Origin: Methylocapsa sp. D3K7
GTDB lineage: Bacteria > Pseudomonadota > Alphaproteobacteria > Rhizobiales > Beijerinckiaceae
DNA: 64,000 nucleotides
Reading direction: 5' to 3'
Assembly (NCBI RefSeq): GCF_029855125.1
Contig: NZ_CP123229.1
Span: 2,958,501 to 3,022,500 of the forward strand
In this document: in pieces, positions 49,358-60,419 of the stretch
How the letters are laid out: every line of letters begins with the position of its first letter
Numbering within the stretch: the first letter of the stretch is position 1
Made by a program: the position numbers and the translations under genes
The notes under the pieces: model-generated
The model's input: only the letters and a program-made list of their open reading frames with translations
Told to the model about the DNA's origin: nothing
The model's database searches: none

Positions 49358-51211
49358 ATGGGCGATACGCCACAAATCCCGGACATGCCTTCAAAACCGA
49401 ATGGAAACGATGTGCCGGAGCCGGACAAAAAGTCTTTTCGGGGTGAGATGCGCCCGGACGGACGCACGCAGGGCAAGCGCGTGATGCCGCAAAGCCCCAA
49501 CGAGGCGTTGCAGCCCCACGCGGCGCCGCCGCCTCCGCTCCCCCCGAGCCGGAGACGGCCGACGCTTTCGGCGTTCAGCGGATTCTTGTCGTTTCTGCTG
49601 GTTGCGGCGCTCGCCTTTATGTTCGGCCTCGTTTGGAGTCAGCAGCGGCTGCGCGCGCCTGGCCCGCTCGCGGGGAGCAAAGTGCTCTACATCGCACCCG
49701 GCACCGAAGTGCCCGAGATCATCGCCCAGCTTGACCATGAAGGAGTTATCGACAACCCATTCCTGCTCAACATGGAGCTCTTGCTTGAGGGCAATCGCTC
49801 GAAGGTCAAGGCCGGCGAGTATCTCTTCAAACAGAACATCAGCTTGCGCGAAGTGATCGATGAACTGGTCAGCGGCAAACAGGTGCTGCACGCGATTACG
49901 ATCCCCGAAGGGCTGACCAGCGAGCAGATCGTCGAACGGCTCCACGAAAGCGACGTGCTCATCGGCGATGTTGCGGAAGTGCCGAAAGAAGGCAGCCTGC
50001 TGCCGGAAACCTATAAGGTGGCGCGCGGGGCCGTGCGGGCGGACGTCCTCAAGAAGATGCAGGATGATCAAAAGCGCGCCGTCGATCAGATTTGGTCGCG
50101 CCGCTCCGGCGGGCTTCCGTTGCGTTCTCCTTATGAACTCATCATTTTGGCTTCGGTCGTCGAAAAGGAAACCGGCAAGGCGGACGAACGTCCGCGGGTG
50201 GCGAGCGTTTTCCTGAACCGCCTGAAAAAAGGCATGCGGCTGCAGTCCGATCCGACGATCGTCTACGGCCTGACCGGCGGCAAGGGGCCGCTTGGGCGGG
50301 GATTGACGCGCGCCGAACTCGACAAGCCGACACCATATAATACGTATGTCAACGACGGCCTGCCGCCGGGGCCGATTGCCAATCCGGGACGCGCGGCGCT
50401 TGAGGCCGTTGCCAACCCGTCCCGCACCCAAGATCTTTATTTTGTCGCTGATGGCACCGGTGGCCATGTGTTTTCCGAAACCCTCGATCAGCACAATCGC
50501 AACGTGCAGCGCTGGCGCCAAATGGAAAAGGACATCAAGGACAAGCAGGAGCAAACTGCGCCGGACGCGGAGCAGCCAACGCTGCCCGCCGACTCTGCGC
50601 CCGCCGAGTCTTTGCCGGCTGAGCCTGCGGTGCCGCCGTCCGTGACGCCCGATGTGCCAGCGCCAACCAAACCGAAATCAGGCCGCAAGAGCGAGCGCGA
50701 AGTGCCGTCTTCCGTTTATGGATCAATGGCACCGCGCCGCGCCGCATCGCAAAGCACGGCGGCCTCGGCGATCGCGGGCGCGACGCGGACGACAGTTTCT
50801 GGGGCACCAGGCACCAAGCCTCGCTCCAGCACGGATATCAGTGCCTTCACTTTCGGTCCAGGGCTCGATGAACTTGGCATTTCTATAGGGGGTGTCCGCA
50901 CTCCGGCGTCGGAGACGCTCGATGGTCCGGTCGGGCAAGAGGATGCGGCGGAGGCGGCGAGCGCCAAGATCGTCTCTGTGTCCGATAGGCCCGAGCCGAG
51001 CCGCGCAGCACCCGTGGCCAGCGAGACAGGAAGCGCCGATTCGCAAGGTCAAGGCGAAGCGGCCGCCGTGCCTCCGGCACCGGAAGAGCAGAAGGATGCG
51101 AAGGTTCCGCGCCGCCGGGCGTTCGATGTGTCGCGAGGGACGCCTCTCGATCCCCTCCGCAACAAAACCTATGATTTGAATTACGCCAAAACCGTTCCGG
51201 CGATCAAATAG
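49358..51211 (+). CDS. mltG: Endolytic murein transglycosylase MltG (YceG-like) with long disordered tail
   Basis: Inner-membrane lytic transglycosylase that cleaves nascent glycan strands. One membrane helix (SGFLSFLLVAALAFMFGLVW, about residues 70-89) is followed by a LysM-like region (LYIAPGTEVPEIIAQL) and the catalytic domain with Glu in LASVVEKETGKADERPRVAS and the SDPTIVYGL segment. At 617 residues it exceeds the usual 330-420; the last 220 or so are Pro/Ala/Ser-rich and look disordered. The N-terminal 70 cytoplasmic residues are also Pro-rich. It follows fabF, as in many alphaproteobacteria. Confidence 0.94.
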   Translation: MGDTPQIPDMPSKPNGNDVPEPDKKSFRGEMRPDGRTQGKRVMPQSPNEALQPHAAPPPPLPPSRRRPTLSAFSGFLSFLLVAALAFMFGLVWSQQRLRAPGPLAGSKVLYIAPGTEVPEIIAQLDHEGVIDNPFLLNMELLLEGNRSKVKAGEYLFKQNISLREVIDELVSGKQVLHAITIPEGLTSEQIVERLHESDVLIGDVAEVPKEGSLLPETYKVARGAVRADVLKKMQDDQKRAVDQIWSRRSGGLPLRSPYELIILASVVEKETGKADERPRVASVFLNRLKKGMRLQSDPTIVYGLTGGKGPLGRGLTRAELDKPTPYNTYVNDGLPPGPIANPGRAALEAVANPSRTQDLYFVADGTGGHVFSETLDQHNRNVQRWRQMEKDIKDKQEQTAPDAEQPTLPADSAPAESLPAEPAVPPSVTPDVPAPTKPKSGRKSEREVPSSVYGSMAPRRAASQSTAASAIAGATRTTVSGAPGTKPRSSTDISAFTFGPGLDELGISIGGVRTPASETLDGPVGQEDAAEAASAKIVSVSDRPEPSRAAPVASETGSADSQGQGEAAAVPPAPEEQKDAKVPRRRAFDVSRGTPLDPLRNKTYDLNYAKTVPAIK

Positions 51212-51254
51212 CCACCTTCCATTGGGGCATGCTCTTGGCGAGCGGCTTGAACTC

Positions 51255-52412
51255 TTACCTAAGTTCGAGCGCAAAGGCCGGTGCGGAGGCCGCGCGTTGC
51301 GAAAGCGCTTCTTCAGGCGGCGTCGCCGCAAACCCGAGACTTGTGGCAATCGCTGGATGGGTGATCTGGCCGCGATGCACATTGAGCCCGCCCCGCAGGC
51401 CGGGCGTCTTCATAATGGCGCCGAGCCCTTCTGCGGCGAGGGCAAGGCCGTAAGGTAGCGTCGCATTGTTGAGCGCCTGAGCCGAAGTCATCGGCACCGC
51501 GCCGGGAATATTAGCGACGCAATAATGCACCACGCCATCTTTGAGAAATGTTGGATGGGCGTGCGTAGTCGGATGCGAGGTTTCGAAACAGCCGCCCTGG
51601 TCGATCGAGATGTCCACGAGAACCGCACCTTTCTTCATTTCGCGCAACATTTGCTTCGTGACGAGTTTCGGCGCCGCGGCCCCTGGGATGAGCACGGCGC
51701 CGATGATAGCATCGGCAGCACAAACCGCCTCCTCGATTGCCGCCACCGTGGCGAACCTTGTCTTTGCGCGCCCCTGAAACAATTCGTCGAGCAGACGCAG
51801 GCGCGGTAGCGAGCGGTCGAGGATCGTGACATCAGCGCCGAGCCCAACCGCCATCCGCGCAGCTTGGGTTCCGGCGACGCCGCCACCGAGCACGGCGACT
51901 TTGGCTGGCGGCACGCCCGGAACGCCACCGAGCAAAATGCCGCGGCCGCCATTGTGACTTTGAAGCGCCGCACCCGCCGCCTCGATCGAGAGCCGCCCGG
52001 CGACTTCGCTCATGGGCGCGAGAAGGGGCAAGCCCTGGCCATCCGGCCCGGTTACGGTTTCATAGGCGATGGCGGTGCAGCCTGAGCCGAGTAAACCCTT
52101 CGCTTGCGCAAGGTCGGCCGCGAGGTGGAGAAACGCGAAAAGGATCTGTCCCTCGCGCAGTCGCGTCCATTCGCTCTCTTGCGGCTCCTTCACCTTGATA
52201 ATCATTTCCGAGTCGCTGAAAATTTCGGCGCTCGTGCCTGTGATCGTGGCACCGGCGGCGATATAGGCTTGATCGGAGGCATTGATCCCGGAACCGGCGC
52301 CAGTTTGCACGCTGACGTCATGTCCGGCCGCCACGAATTCCCGGACCGCTTCTGGCGTCAAGCCGACGCGGTATTCGCTCTCTTTGATTTCCGCCGGGAC
52401 ACCAATCCGCAT
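51255..52412 (-). CDS. ald: Alanine dehydrogenase
   Basis: NAD-dependent oxidative deamination of L-alanine to pyruvate (or the reverse). The 385-residue protein begins [20 protein letters not shown], has the substrate-binding FAFLHLAAD region, the NAD motif [20 protein letters not shown] and the [18 protein letters not shown] block. It converges with mltG, 43 bp between stops. The start at 52412 was preferred to an ATG 18 bp upstream because it gives the exact family N-terminus. Confidence 0.96.
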   Translation of the reverse strand: MRIGVPAEIKESEYRVGLTPEAVREFVAAGHDVSVQTGAGSGINASDQAYIAAGATITGTSAEIFSDSEMIIKVKEPQESEWTRLREGQILFAFLHLAADLAQAKGLLGSGCTAIAYETVTGPDGQGLPLLAPMSEVAGRLSIEAAGAALQSHNGGRGILLGGVPGVPPAKVAVLGGGVAGTQAARMAVGLGADVTILDRSLPRLRLLDELFQGRAKTRFATVAAIEEAVCAADAIIGAVLIPGAAAPKLVTKQMLREMKKGAVLVDISIDQGGCFETSHPTTHAHPTFLKDGVVHYCVANIPGAVPMTSAQALNNATLPYGLALAAEGLGAIMKTPGLRGGLNVHRGQITHPAIATSLGFAATPPEEALSQRAASAPAFALELR

Positions 52413-52595
52413 TCGAAATTGCCTTCCCAAAACGCCAGCTATGTTCCCGGCATGTTCGCGATCATGGGTTTGGACGATGATTCTGCATGGTAAAACCGAA
52501 TGTGGTACGCTCCATGCTGGAAAGCAACGACGTTGCCGGCGGATAAAAATCCTTTCACAGGAACGAACTGTTCAGTCACGCTACCGTCATCAAAG

Positions 52596-55019
52596 ATGGC
52601 GAAGTTCCAGGAATTTCCGATTGAGGAGGCACTTTTGAAGGCGCAGGTCGAAAGACAGAGTTTGGCTCGGGGGAAGCGCCCGGCGGAGCCAGGGCGCGGC
52701 GTGAAAAGCAGTTCTGCCGCCGCGAAGTTGGAAACGCCCGCCGCCGCGCCGGTACAAAAACTGGATCATGTTGAAATTGCGTTCGAAATATCCAGTGGAG
52801 CCGAAGAGATCATCGCCGACAACGCCCCCGCGGCCTCGATTGCAATCATGGATACGCCAACAGAAGCCGGTAGCCCGGCAGCGGTGGGCATCGCGCAATC
52901 GCCGCACCGGTTTATCAATCGCGAATTGTCGTGGCTGGAATTCAACCGGCGGGTCCTGCTTGAAGCTTCGAATCATCATCACCCGCTTCTCGAGCAGCTA
53001 CGCTTTCTCTCGATTTCGGCCGACAATCTCGACGAGTTTTTCATGGTTCGCGTCGCTGGCCTTCGCGGTCAGTTGCGGGCTGGAATTGCAACTCCGTCCG
53101 AAGACGGGCTGTCACCGCCTGAACAGCTCGCCAAGCTGCGAGAACGCGTGAGCCTGTTGGCGGCGGAACAGCAACGGCGCTGGCGCGAATTGCGGAAGGA
53201 ACTGCACGATGTGGGAATAAGTCTTCTTGATCCGCCAGATCTAACGAAGGATGAAATTGCATGGCTGCGGGAGCATTTTCAAACCCATATTTTTCCGGTC
53301 CTCACACCGCTTGCCGTTGACCCGGCCCACCCGTTTCCGTTCATTCCCAATTTCGGCTTTACGATTGCCCTCGAATTGTTCGGACCGAGCGACCAAAAGA
53401 CCCGCAAAGCCCTGATTCGGCTCCCAGCCAAGATCGAACGTTTCATCCGTCTTCCTGATGAACTGGGTGAAAAAGGGCAGCGATTCGTTGCGCTCGAAAC
53501 CGTGATCGGAATGTTCACACAAAGCCTGTTTCCCGGTTACCACGTCCGCGGGCATGGTCTTTTCCGGATCATCCGCGACAGCGACCTCGAAGTCGAGGAA
53601 GAGGCCGAGGATCTGGTGCGTTTGTTCGAGACCGCGTTGAAGCGCCGCCGGCGGGGGTCGGTGATCAGGGCCGAGTTCGACAGTCTCATCCCCGAGGAGC
53701 TACGCCGGTTCGTCGCCAAGGAACTCGACGTTGTCGGAGAGGAAATTTTTATTCTCGACGGCATGCTTGCCCTGAATGACCTTTCCGAACTGGTCAGTCT
53801 CGACCGGCCAGAGTTAAAGTTCAAGCCCTACAACCCGCGCTTTCCCGAGCGCGTCCGCGACAATGGCGGCGACTGTTTTCTCGCCATCAAACAAAAGGAT
53901 CTTGTCGTCCATCACCCTTATGAATCCTTCGATGTTGTGGTCCAATTCTTGAACCAGGCAGCGGCCGATCCCAATGTCGTCGCGATCAAGCAGACGCTTT
54001 ACCGTACCTCCTCCGACAGCCCCATCGTGCGGGCCCTCATCGAGGCTGCGGAAGCGGGCAAGTCAGTGACCGCCCTTGTCGAACTCAAGGCGCGATTCGA
54101 CGAGGCCGCAAATATTCGCTGGGCACGCGATCTCGAACGCGCCGGCGCGCAAGTCGTGTTCGGCTTTATCGAATTGAAGACGCATGCCAAACTGTCCATG
54201 GTCGTGCGCCGAGAAGCCGGCTCGCTTATGACCTATTGCCATGTCGGCACAGGGAATTATCATCCAGTAACTGCCAAGATTTACACCGACATTTCCTTCT
54301 TCACCGCCGATCCCGCCATCGGGCGCGATGTCTCGCGGATCTTCAACTATATCACCGGCTATGCGGAGCCGGCCGGGCTCGAACGCATGGCGGTGTCGCC
54401 GATTTCGCTGAAGCCGCGTCTCCTCGAACATATCGCGCAGGAGATCGCCTTCGTCAAAGCCGGCAAGCCGGGCGCGATCTGGGCAAAATGCAATGCGCTT
54501 GTCGACCCGGAGATCATCGATGCCCTCTATGCTGCGAGCAATGCGGGAGTGAACATCGACCTCATCGTGCGCGGCATCTGCTGCCTCCGGCCGGGGGTCG
54601 AGGGCTTGTCGGAAAACATCAGGGTCAAGTCGATCGTCGGCCGGTTTCTTGAACATGCCAGGGTCTACTGTTTTGGCGGCGGCCACGATCTGCCGCATCC
54701 CAAGGCCCATGTTTATATTTCCTCGGCCGACCTTATGCCGCGCAATCTGGACCGCCGGGTCGAGGCCATGCTGCCGATTCTCAATCCGACCGTGCATGAG
54801 CAGATTCTCGGTCAGATCATGGTCGCCAATTTGCTCGACAATCAGCAAAGCTACCGGGTCTTGCCGGATGGCTCGAGCGGGCGCATAAAGGCGCCCGAAA
54901 ACGAAGAGCCGTTCAATGCGCACAGCTACTTCATGACCAACCCCAGTCTGTCCGGCCGTGGAAAATCCCTCAAGCAATCGAGTCCGAAAGCCCTCCTTGA
55001 GCGCTTCGACGCCCGTTAA
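52596..55019 (+). CDS. ppk: Polyphosphate kinase 1 with N-terminal extension
   Basis: Reversibly polymerises the ATP gamma-phosphate into polyphosphate. The PPK1 core starts at [20 protein letters not shown] (about residue 106); the autophosphorylated His region is [20 protein letters not shown] and ARFDEAANI precedes it. The ATG at 52596 gives 807 residues, about 80-100 more than usual, because of a low-complexity N-terminus. An internal ATG at 52848 would give 723 residues, the normal size, so the true start is open. ppx begins 7 bp after the stop. Confidence 0.95.
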   Translation: MAKFQEFPIEEALLKAQVERQSLARGKRPAEPGRGVKSSSAAAKLETPAAAPVQKLDHVEIAFEISSGAEEIIADNAPAASIAIMDTPTEAGSPAAVGIAQSPHRFINRELSWLEFNRRVLLEASNHHHPLLEQLRFLSISADNLDEFFMVRVAGLRGQLRAGIATPSEDGLSPPEQLAKLRERVSLLAAEQQRRWRELRKELHDVGISLLDPPDLTKDEIAWLREHFQTHIFPVLTPLAVDPAHPFPFIPNFGFTIALELFGPSDQKTRKALIRLPAKIERFIRLPDELGEKGQRFVALETVIGMFTQSLFPGYHVRGHGLFRIIRDSDLEVEEEAEDLVRLFETALKRRRRGSVIRAEFDSLIPEELRRFVAKELDVVGEEIFILDGMLALNDLSELVSLDRPELKFKPYNPRFPERVRDNGGDCFLAIKQKDLVVHHPYESFDVVVQFLNQAAADPNVVAIKQTLYRTSSDSPIVRALIEAAEAGKSVTALVELKARFDEAANIRWARDLERAGAQVVFGFIELKTHAKLSMVVRREAGSLMTYCHVGTGNYHPVTAKIYTDISFFTADPAIGRDVSRIFNYITGYAEPAGLERMAVSPISLKPRLLEHIAQEIAFVKAGKPGAIWAKCNALVDPEIIDALYAASNAGVNIDLIVRGICCLRPGVEGLSENIRVKSIVGRFLEHARVYCFGGGHDLPHPKAHVYISSADLMPRNLDRRVEAMLPILNPTVHEQILGQIMVANLLDNQQSYRVLPDGSSGRIKAPENEEPFNAHSYFMTNPSLSGRGKSLKQSSPKALLERFDAR

Positions 55020-55026
55020 AAATCCG

Positions 55027-56544
55027 ATGCTGCAGAAGAGTTTCAGGAGTGATTCGCTGATAGGCGCCACGGCGCCGGTCGCGATCGTCGATGTCGGATC
55101 GAATTCGGTCCGTCTCGTCGTCTATGAAGGTTTGAACCGGGCCCCCCGGCCGATCTTCAACGAGAAATCACTTTGCGCGCTCGGCAAGGGCGTTGCGACC
55201 ACCGGCAAGCTGCCCAAGGGCGGGGTCGAAAAGGCGCTCGCAGCCTTGCGCCGTTTCCGGGTCTTAAGCGAGATCATGGGTGTCAAGGAACTGCATGTCC
55301 TTGCAACCGCCGCCGCCCGCGACGCCTCGAATGGCGCCGAATTTCTCGCTGCCGCCGAGGCGGCGATCGGGGCGCCGGTCACGCTGTTGTCGGGGGGGCG
55401 GGAGGCAGAACTCTCGGCCCATGGGGTCATCTCCGGGATCATGAAACCGGATGGCGTCGTTGGCGATCTCGGCGGCGGCTCACTCGAATTGATTGATGTC
55501 AAAGGGGCGCATGCGGGCAGGGGCACGAGCCTGCCGCTCGGCGGCCTCACCTTGATGGACGCGTCGGGGCGCTCGCCGCGCGCCGCAGTGAAAATCGTTC
55601 GTGAGGCCCTGGCTTCATCGGGGGTCGCAAAGCGGTTGACGGGGCGCACATTTTACGCGGTTGGCGGGACGTTCCGGGCTCTTGCCAGGCTGCATATGAG
55701 CCAGCGCAATTATCCGTTGAGAGTGACTCACGGCTATGTCATTCCGGCGCGCGACGCCGCCGATTTTGCCGGTCTCATCGAACGGGCGAATACGGAGACT
55801 CTGATTTCGATCGATGCGGTCAGTGCCTCGCGGCGGCCGCTGATCGCCTATGGGGCCGTTGTCCTGGATGAAATCATCCGGCGCGCGAGGCCCCTCGAAG
55901 TCATGATCTCGGTGACCGGGGTGCGGGAAGGATTTCTTTACGAGATGCTCGATGCGGCGCATCGCCGGGAAGACCCGCTGCTCGTCGCGGCGGCGCAATT
56001 CAACAGGCTTCTCGCCCGCGCCCCAGGCCACGGCGAGGAACTTCGTGACTGGACCGATATTTTTATGAAGTCTTTGCATGCCGATGAAACTCCGGAGGAA
56101 CGCCGGCTGCGCCATGCCGCTTGTCTGCTGGCCGATGTGAATTGGCGCGCGCACCCAGATCATCGCCACGAGGAGAGTGTCAACATTGTCGAGAACGCGG
56201 CCTTCCTTGGCGTCGATCATCCTGGCCGCTGCTATCTCGCCCTGGCGGCATCCTATCGCTATCTGGGGGCCGATGCAGACGTCAACCCGCAGCTTCGTGC
56301 GCTGGTTTCGCCGCGGCTCCTCGAAAAAGCGCGCGTTCTCGCCGCCGCGACGCGCGCGGCTCTGGTCATTTCAGGCGCCATGTCGGGTGTCTTACCTTCA
56401 ACGCCGCTGGCCTGCGTGAAGACCAAAGTGATTCTCACCCTGCCGCGAAGTCTCGCCGATCTCGTCAGCGAGAGGCTGCAAAACCGGTTGAATCAATTGG
56501 CGCGCCTCATTGGCCGTGAGCCGGTGATCACCATCGCGGGTTAA
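55027..56544 (+). CDS. ppx: Exopolyphosphatase / Ppx-GppA phosphatase
   Basis: Hydrolyses terminal phosphates of polyphosphate, or guanosine pentaphosphate in the GppA branch. The 505-residue protein has the ASKHA nucleotide-fold motifs IVDVGSNSVRLVVYEG and VGDLGGGSLELIDV, and a C-terminal HD-like helical region (HAACLLADVNWRAHPDHRHE). It lies directly after ppk, which supports the polyphosphate role. The start at 55027 (MLQKSFRSD) avoids the upstream in-frame ATG that would overlap ppk. Confidence 0.94.
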   Translation: MLQKSFRSDSLIGATAPVAIVDVGSNSVRLVVYEGLNRAPRPIFNEKSLCALGKGVATTGKLPKGGVEKALAALRRFRVLSEIMGVKELHVLATAAARDASNGAEFLAAAEAAIGAPVTLLSGGREAELSAHGVISGIMKPDGVVGDLGGGSLELIDVKGAHAGRGTSLPLGGLTLMDASGRSPRAAVKIVREALASSGVAKRLTGRTFYAVGGTFRALARLHMSQRNYPLRVTHGYVIPARDAADFAGLIERANTETLISIDAVSASRRPLIAYGAVVLDEIIRRARPLEVMISVTGVREGFLYEMLDAAHRREDPLLVAAAQFNRLLARAPGHGEELRDWTDIFMKSLHADETPEERRLRHAACLLADVNWRAHPDHRHEESVNIVENAAFLGVDHPGRCYLALAASYRYLGADADVNPQLRALVSPRLLEKARVLAAATRAALVISGAMSGVLPSTPLACVKTKVILTLPRSLADLVSERLQNRLNQLARLIGREPVITIAG

Positions 56545-56617
56545 TCAATCGGGCGCACGGGCGGCATACTCCTCATTCTGTACGATTGGTTTGGGTCAAA
56601 AAGACATCCTGCCGCCA

Positions 56618-56642
56618 GGGGAGCCGTTTGAAACGGCTGCCC
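56618..56642. repeat. Near-perfect 25-bp palindrome between ppx and the HdeA-like gene
   Basis: Arms of 12 bp (ggggagccgttt / aaacggctgccc) around a single G match at 11 of 12 positions. No T run follows. It could end the ppk-ppx transcript or bind a regulator of the HdeA-like gene 106 bp downstream. Confidence 0.45.
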
Positions 56643-56748
56643 GCGTTGCCGATAGTACAAGCTAACTTGATCTAAAGCTTTGATGAATTATATTACTCCT
56701 CGCCCGTTAGTGGCTGCAATTTTAATGCATTAAAAAGGGAGGCAAGAA

Positions 56749-57075
56749 ATGTTGAAGAAAGCACCCGTGATTTTGTCCGTTGTGGGAGCGGCCGCTATGG
56801 CCGTCCTTTCCATGACAGGAATGGCCCAAGCCAAGAAAGCAGGGGATTGGACCTGCAGTGATTTCCTTCAGGTCCCGAACAAATCAAAGCCCTATGTCGT
56901 TTACTGGCTGACAGGTCTCAACAAGGCGGACAAAAAGGAATTTCTTGACGTCGGCGCCAAGGATTTCAATGCGCCGATCTCGAAAGTGGTTGAAGCCTGC
57001 CACAAGGAACCGGCGCAAAATCTCTGGCAGGCGATCGCGGACCATTTCTATTGGAAGGCGATGCAGATTCCATAG
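56749..57075 (+). CDS. HdeA/HdeB-family periplasmic protein
   Basis: A 108-residue secreted protein. The signal peptide runs to about MAQA (residues 1-28), followed by KKAGDWTCSDFLQVPNKSKP, the HdeA-family start with the first Cys; the second Cys is in VVEACHKEP. In enterobacteria HdeA is an acid-activated chaperone; a role in envelope stress here is by family only. A strong ribosome site (GGGAGG) precedes the ATG. It stands alone between ppx and the convergent rnd. Confidence 0.85.
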   Translation: MLKKAPVILSVVGAAAMAVLSMTGMAQAKKAGDWTCSDFLQVPNKSKPYVVYWLTGLNKADKKEFLDVGAKDFNAPISKVVEACHKEPAQNLWQAIADHFYWKAMQIP

Positions 57076-57137
57076 TTTAAATTTATGAAAACTGATTGTG
57101 ATTGATCCGATACGGATCATATGTCTTGCGATGCACG

Positions 57138-58316
57138 TTAGGAAGCGCCGTTTTCCGGCGGCGCTTCATCCCTCCACTCGAGCGGCATCACCTTGCCCCC
57201 TTCGACGGTCAGGGCAAGGCGCCCATGTTTTAGTTCGAGCGCCTGAGCACCAAACAATTCTCGCCGCCAGCCAGTCAAAGCGGCGACCTTGGCGTGGTCG
57301 TCGGCGGCAATGGCTTCGAGATCCTCGACCGACGCGATCATTTTGGCGGCAACTCCGTGACTTTCGCTCACATGACGCAGGAGGACTCGCAAAAGTTCGA
57401 CCGTGGCGCCATTGCAGCCGTTGCGCCGTTCGCGGTCAAGTTTTGGGAGGGTCTTGGGGTCGCGGGCGAGGCCGCGTTCGATCGCCGCCACAATATCGGC
57501 GCCCGCGCGCGAGCGTTCCATGCCGCGCGGAAAGGCGCGCAGATTTCCGAGCGCCTCGAGTGTTTTCGGTGCCGCGAGCACAAGTTCGATCATGATGTCG
57601 TCCTTCAATATCCGCGAGCGCGGCACATCCCGCGCCTGCGCCTCGCTCTCGCGCCAGGCGGCGACCTCCATCAGCACCGCAAGATCGCGCGGTTTGCGGA
57701 CCCGGTTGCGGAAGCGTTCCCAGGCGTTTTCAGGGTGCTGTTCGTAAATTGACGGGGACGTCAAAATTGCCATTTCATCGTCCAGCCAGCCAAGTCTGCC
57801 GGTTTCATCCAGTTTTGTGCGCAAGAATCGATAAATATCGCGCAGATAGGTCACGTCAGCGATCGCATATTCGGCCTGGGACGGCAAAAGCGGACGCCGC
57901 GACCAGTCCGTGAAGCGAGAGGATTTGTCGAGCGTGACCTTTGTGACGGTCTTGACCAGATCCCCATAGGAGACCTGATCGCCGAAACCGCAGACCATGG
58001 CGGCGACCTGCGTATCGAATAGGGGCGCCGGGATCAATTTCGCAAGATTCCAAATAATTTCAAGATCTTGGCGTGCCGCGTGAAAAACCTTGGTGAGCCC
58101 GGTGTCGGCCATCAGCTCGAAGAAAGGTGTAAGATCCAGCCCTTCCGCCATGGCGTCGATCGCGACGGCTTCCTCGTCCGAGGCGATTTGCACGACACAA
58201 AGGCGCGGCCAGAACGTCGTTTCCCGCAAAAATTCCGTATCGACGGTGACGAAAGTGTGGGTGGCGAGGCGGCTGCAGACGGCGGTCAGCTCATTTGTCG
58301 TGGAGATCAGGGTCAT
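57138..58316 (-). CDS. rnd: Ribonuclease D
   Basis: 3'-to-5' exonuclease acting on tRNA precursors. The 392-residue protein has DEDD-family motifs: [18 protein letters not shown] (Asp-x-Glu), [15 protein letters not shown], and the Tyr-Asp block [17 protein letters not shown]; an HRDC region follows from about residue 205. It is divergent from aspS across a 162-bp spacer, an order seen in other Rhizobiales. Length is usual. Confidence 0.96.
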   Translation of the reverse strand: MTLISTTNELTAVCSRLATHTFVTVDTEFLRETTFWPRLCVVQIASDEEAVAIDAMAEGLDLTPFFELMADTGLTKVFHAARQDLEIIWNLAKLIPAPLFDTQVAAMVCGFGDQVSYGDLVKTVTKVTLDKSSRFTDWSRRPLLPSQAEYAIADVTYLRDIYRFLRTKLDETGRLGWLDDEMAILTSPSIYEQHPENAWERFRNRVRKPRDLAVLMEVAAWRESEAQARDVPRSRILKDDIMIELVLAAPKTLEALGNLRAFPRGMERSRAGADIVAAIERGLARDPKTLPKLDRERRNGCNGATVELLRVLLRHVSESHGVAAKMIASVEDLEAIAADDHAKVAALTGWRRELFGAQALELKHGRLALTVEGGKVMPLEWRDEAPPENGAS

Positions 58317-58478
58317 ATTTGCTCAATAATGCAAAGGCGCTTTGACTTCTAGGGATTGCGTCGAGGCGACGGCGATGCTCTGTCTTGACAGACGGCGCCG
58401 CACATGCGGTTCTCCGCCCGCTTGGCGGATTGCGCAAGCCCGCCCCACATCCTCTTCACTCTTGACCGTGACCCTAAC

Positions 58479-60380
58479 ATGCACCGCTACCGTTCCCATA
58501 GCTGCGGCGCCCTGCGCGAATCGCATGCTGGCGAAAACATCCGTCTCTCCGGCTGGTGCCACCGCATCCGCGATCATGGGGGTGTCCTGTTCATCGATCT
58601 TCGCGATCATTATGGCATAACCCAATGCGTCGTCGATCCAGATTCGCCAGCTTTTGGGCGGGCCGAAAAAATTCGCTCTGAATGGGTGATCCGGGTCGAT
58701 GGGGCGGTTCGCCAGCGCCCGGCTGGGACAGAAAATCCAGAAATGCCAACCGGACTGATCGAAGTCTATGTGACGGATATCGAGGTTTTGGGCCCCGCGG
58801 CCGAATTGCCATTGCCGGTTTTTGGCGAGCAAAACTATCCCGAGGACATGCGGCTGCGCTATCGCTTTCTCGATCTGCGGCGCGAAAAGCTCCACAATAA
58901 CATTATGTTGCGCGGCCAAATCATCGATTCCTTGCGCGCCCGTATGAAGGCGGAAGGCTTTTTCGAGTTCCAGACGCCGATTTTGACAGCGTCGAGCCCG
59001 GAGGGCGCGCGTGACTTTCTGGTGCCGTCCCGCCTGCATCCGGGGAAATTTTACGCCCTGCCGCAGGCGCCGCAGCAATTCAAGCAGCTCATCATGGTGG
59101 CGGGCTTCGACCGCTATTTCCAGATCGCGCCCTGTTTCCGCGACGAGGATGCACGGGCCGACCGCAGTCCGGGCGAATTTTATCAACTCGATATCGAGAT
59201 GAGTTTTGTCACCCAGGAGGACGTGTTCGCGGCGGTCGAGCCGGTGTTGCGCGGGGTGTTTGAGGAATTTGGCGGCGGCCGGCCGGTGACGCAAAAATTC
59301 CCGATGATTCCCTTTGCCGAGGCGATGCTGAAATATGGGTCCGACAAACCCGATCTTCGCATTGATAAGCGCATGGATATAGTTGATTTAACCGATATTT
59401 TTATGCGCGATGACGTGAACTTCAATGCATTCAAGAATGTCATCAAATCCGGTGGCATTGTACGTGGAATTCCTGCGCCGATTGCTGAGGATCAGCCTCG
59501 TTCGTTCTTTGACAAACAGAATGAATGGGCGAGGTCTGAAGGTGCGCCGGGTCTTGGATATGTGAAATTCAACCGACTTCAACATATGTCTTCCGCGGAA
59601 CTCGCGGAACATGGCGATGCTGTTCGTCAGCTCTATGAAAGATCCTTCCAACTAAATGATGGACGTCGCGTATACGGTGATGGGCCCATCGCAAAATTTC
59701 TTTCTGCTGAAGCACTTAAGGAAATGGCAACAAGGGCGAATTTGTCGCCCGGCGATGCCTTGTTTTTTGCCGCTGGCCCTGAAAACGGGGCTGCCGCCCT
59801 CGCTGGAAAGGCGCGAATCCGTATGGCGCGGGAGTTGGATATGCTTGACGCAAATCAGTTTGCGTTCGCATGGATCGTCGATTTCCCGATGTATGAATGG
59901 AACGAAGACGACAAGAAAATCGACTTCTCGCACAATCCGTTTTCGATGCCGAATTTCGATCCCGAGGCTTTTGTCGCGCTCGATCCGGCCGATGAAAAAA
60001 CAATTCTGGGCATCAAGGCGTTTCAATACGACATCGTTTGCAATGGCACCGAGCTCTCATCCGGCGCCATCCGCAACCATCGCCCGGACATCATGAAGAA
60101 AGCCTTTGCGCTCGCCGGCTATGGCGAGGATGTGTTGGAAGAAAAATTCGGCGGCATGTATCGCGCGTTCCAATATGGCGCGCCGCCGCATGGCGGGATC
60201 GCGCCCGGTATCGATCGCATCGTCATGCTGCTTGCGGGCGAGGAGAATTTGCGCGAGATCGTGCTGTTCCCAATGAACCAACGCGCCGAGGATCTGCTCA
60301 TGGGCGCGCCCTCCGCCGTCACCACGAAGCAATTGCGGGAACTGCACATCAGGCTCAATCTGCCCGAGGCGAAAACTTAA
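58479..60380 (+). CDS. aspS: Aspartate-tRNA ligase, probably non-discriminating (Asp/Asn)
   Basis: Class II synthetase of 633 residues: an anticodon OB-fold (residues about 1-110), motif 2 in [20 protein letters not shown], a GAD insertion and motif 3 in [13 protein letters not shown]. The OB-fold has [11 protein letters not shown] with His33; the corresponding His marks enzymes that charge both tRNA(Asp) and tRNA(Asn), whereas E. coli has Leu. With gatB in the window this supports indirect Asn-tRNA formation. Start [10 protein letters not shown] (58479) is the family start. The segment 59341-59760 is about 48% G+C by hand count, well below its flanks. Confidence 0.96.
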   Translation: MHRYRSHSCGALRESHAGENIRLSGWCHRIRDHGGVLFIDLRDHYGITQCVVDPDSPAFGRAEKIRSEWVIRVDGAVRQRPAGTENPEMPTGLIEVYVTDIEVLGPAAELPLPVFGEQNYPEDMRLRYRFLDLRREKLHNNIMLRGQIIDSLRARMKAEGFFEFQTPILTASSPEGARDFLVPSRLHPGKFYALPQAPQQFKQLIMVAGFDRYFQIAPCFRDEDARADRSPGEFYQLDIEMSFVTQEDVFAAVEPVLRGVFEEFGGGRPVTQKFPMIPFAEAMLKYGSDKPDLRIDKRMDIVDLTDIFMRDDVNFNAFKNVIKSGGIVRGIPAPIAEDQPRSFFDKQNEWARSEGAPGLGYVKFNRLQHMSSAELAEHGDAVRQLYERSFQLNDGRRVYGDGPIAKFLSAEALKEMATRANLSPGDALFFAAGPENGAAALAGKARIRMARELDMLDANQFAFAWIVDFPMYEWNEDDKKIDFSHNPFSMPNFDPEAFVALDPADEKTILGIKAFQYDIVCNGTELSSGAIRNHRPDIMKKAFALAGYGEDVLEEKFGGMYRAFQYGAPPHGGIAPGIDRIVMLLAGEENLREIVLFPMNQRAEDLLMGAPSAVTTKQLRELHIRLNLPEAKT

Positions 60381-60419
60381 AAGCCAGCGGGTTGTCCGGC
60401 TGAACATTGGAGTCGAGGA

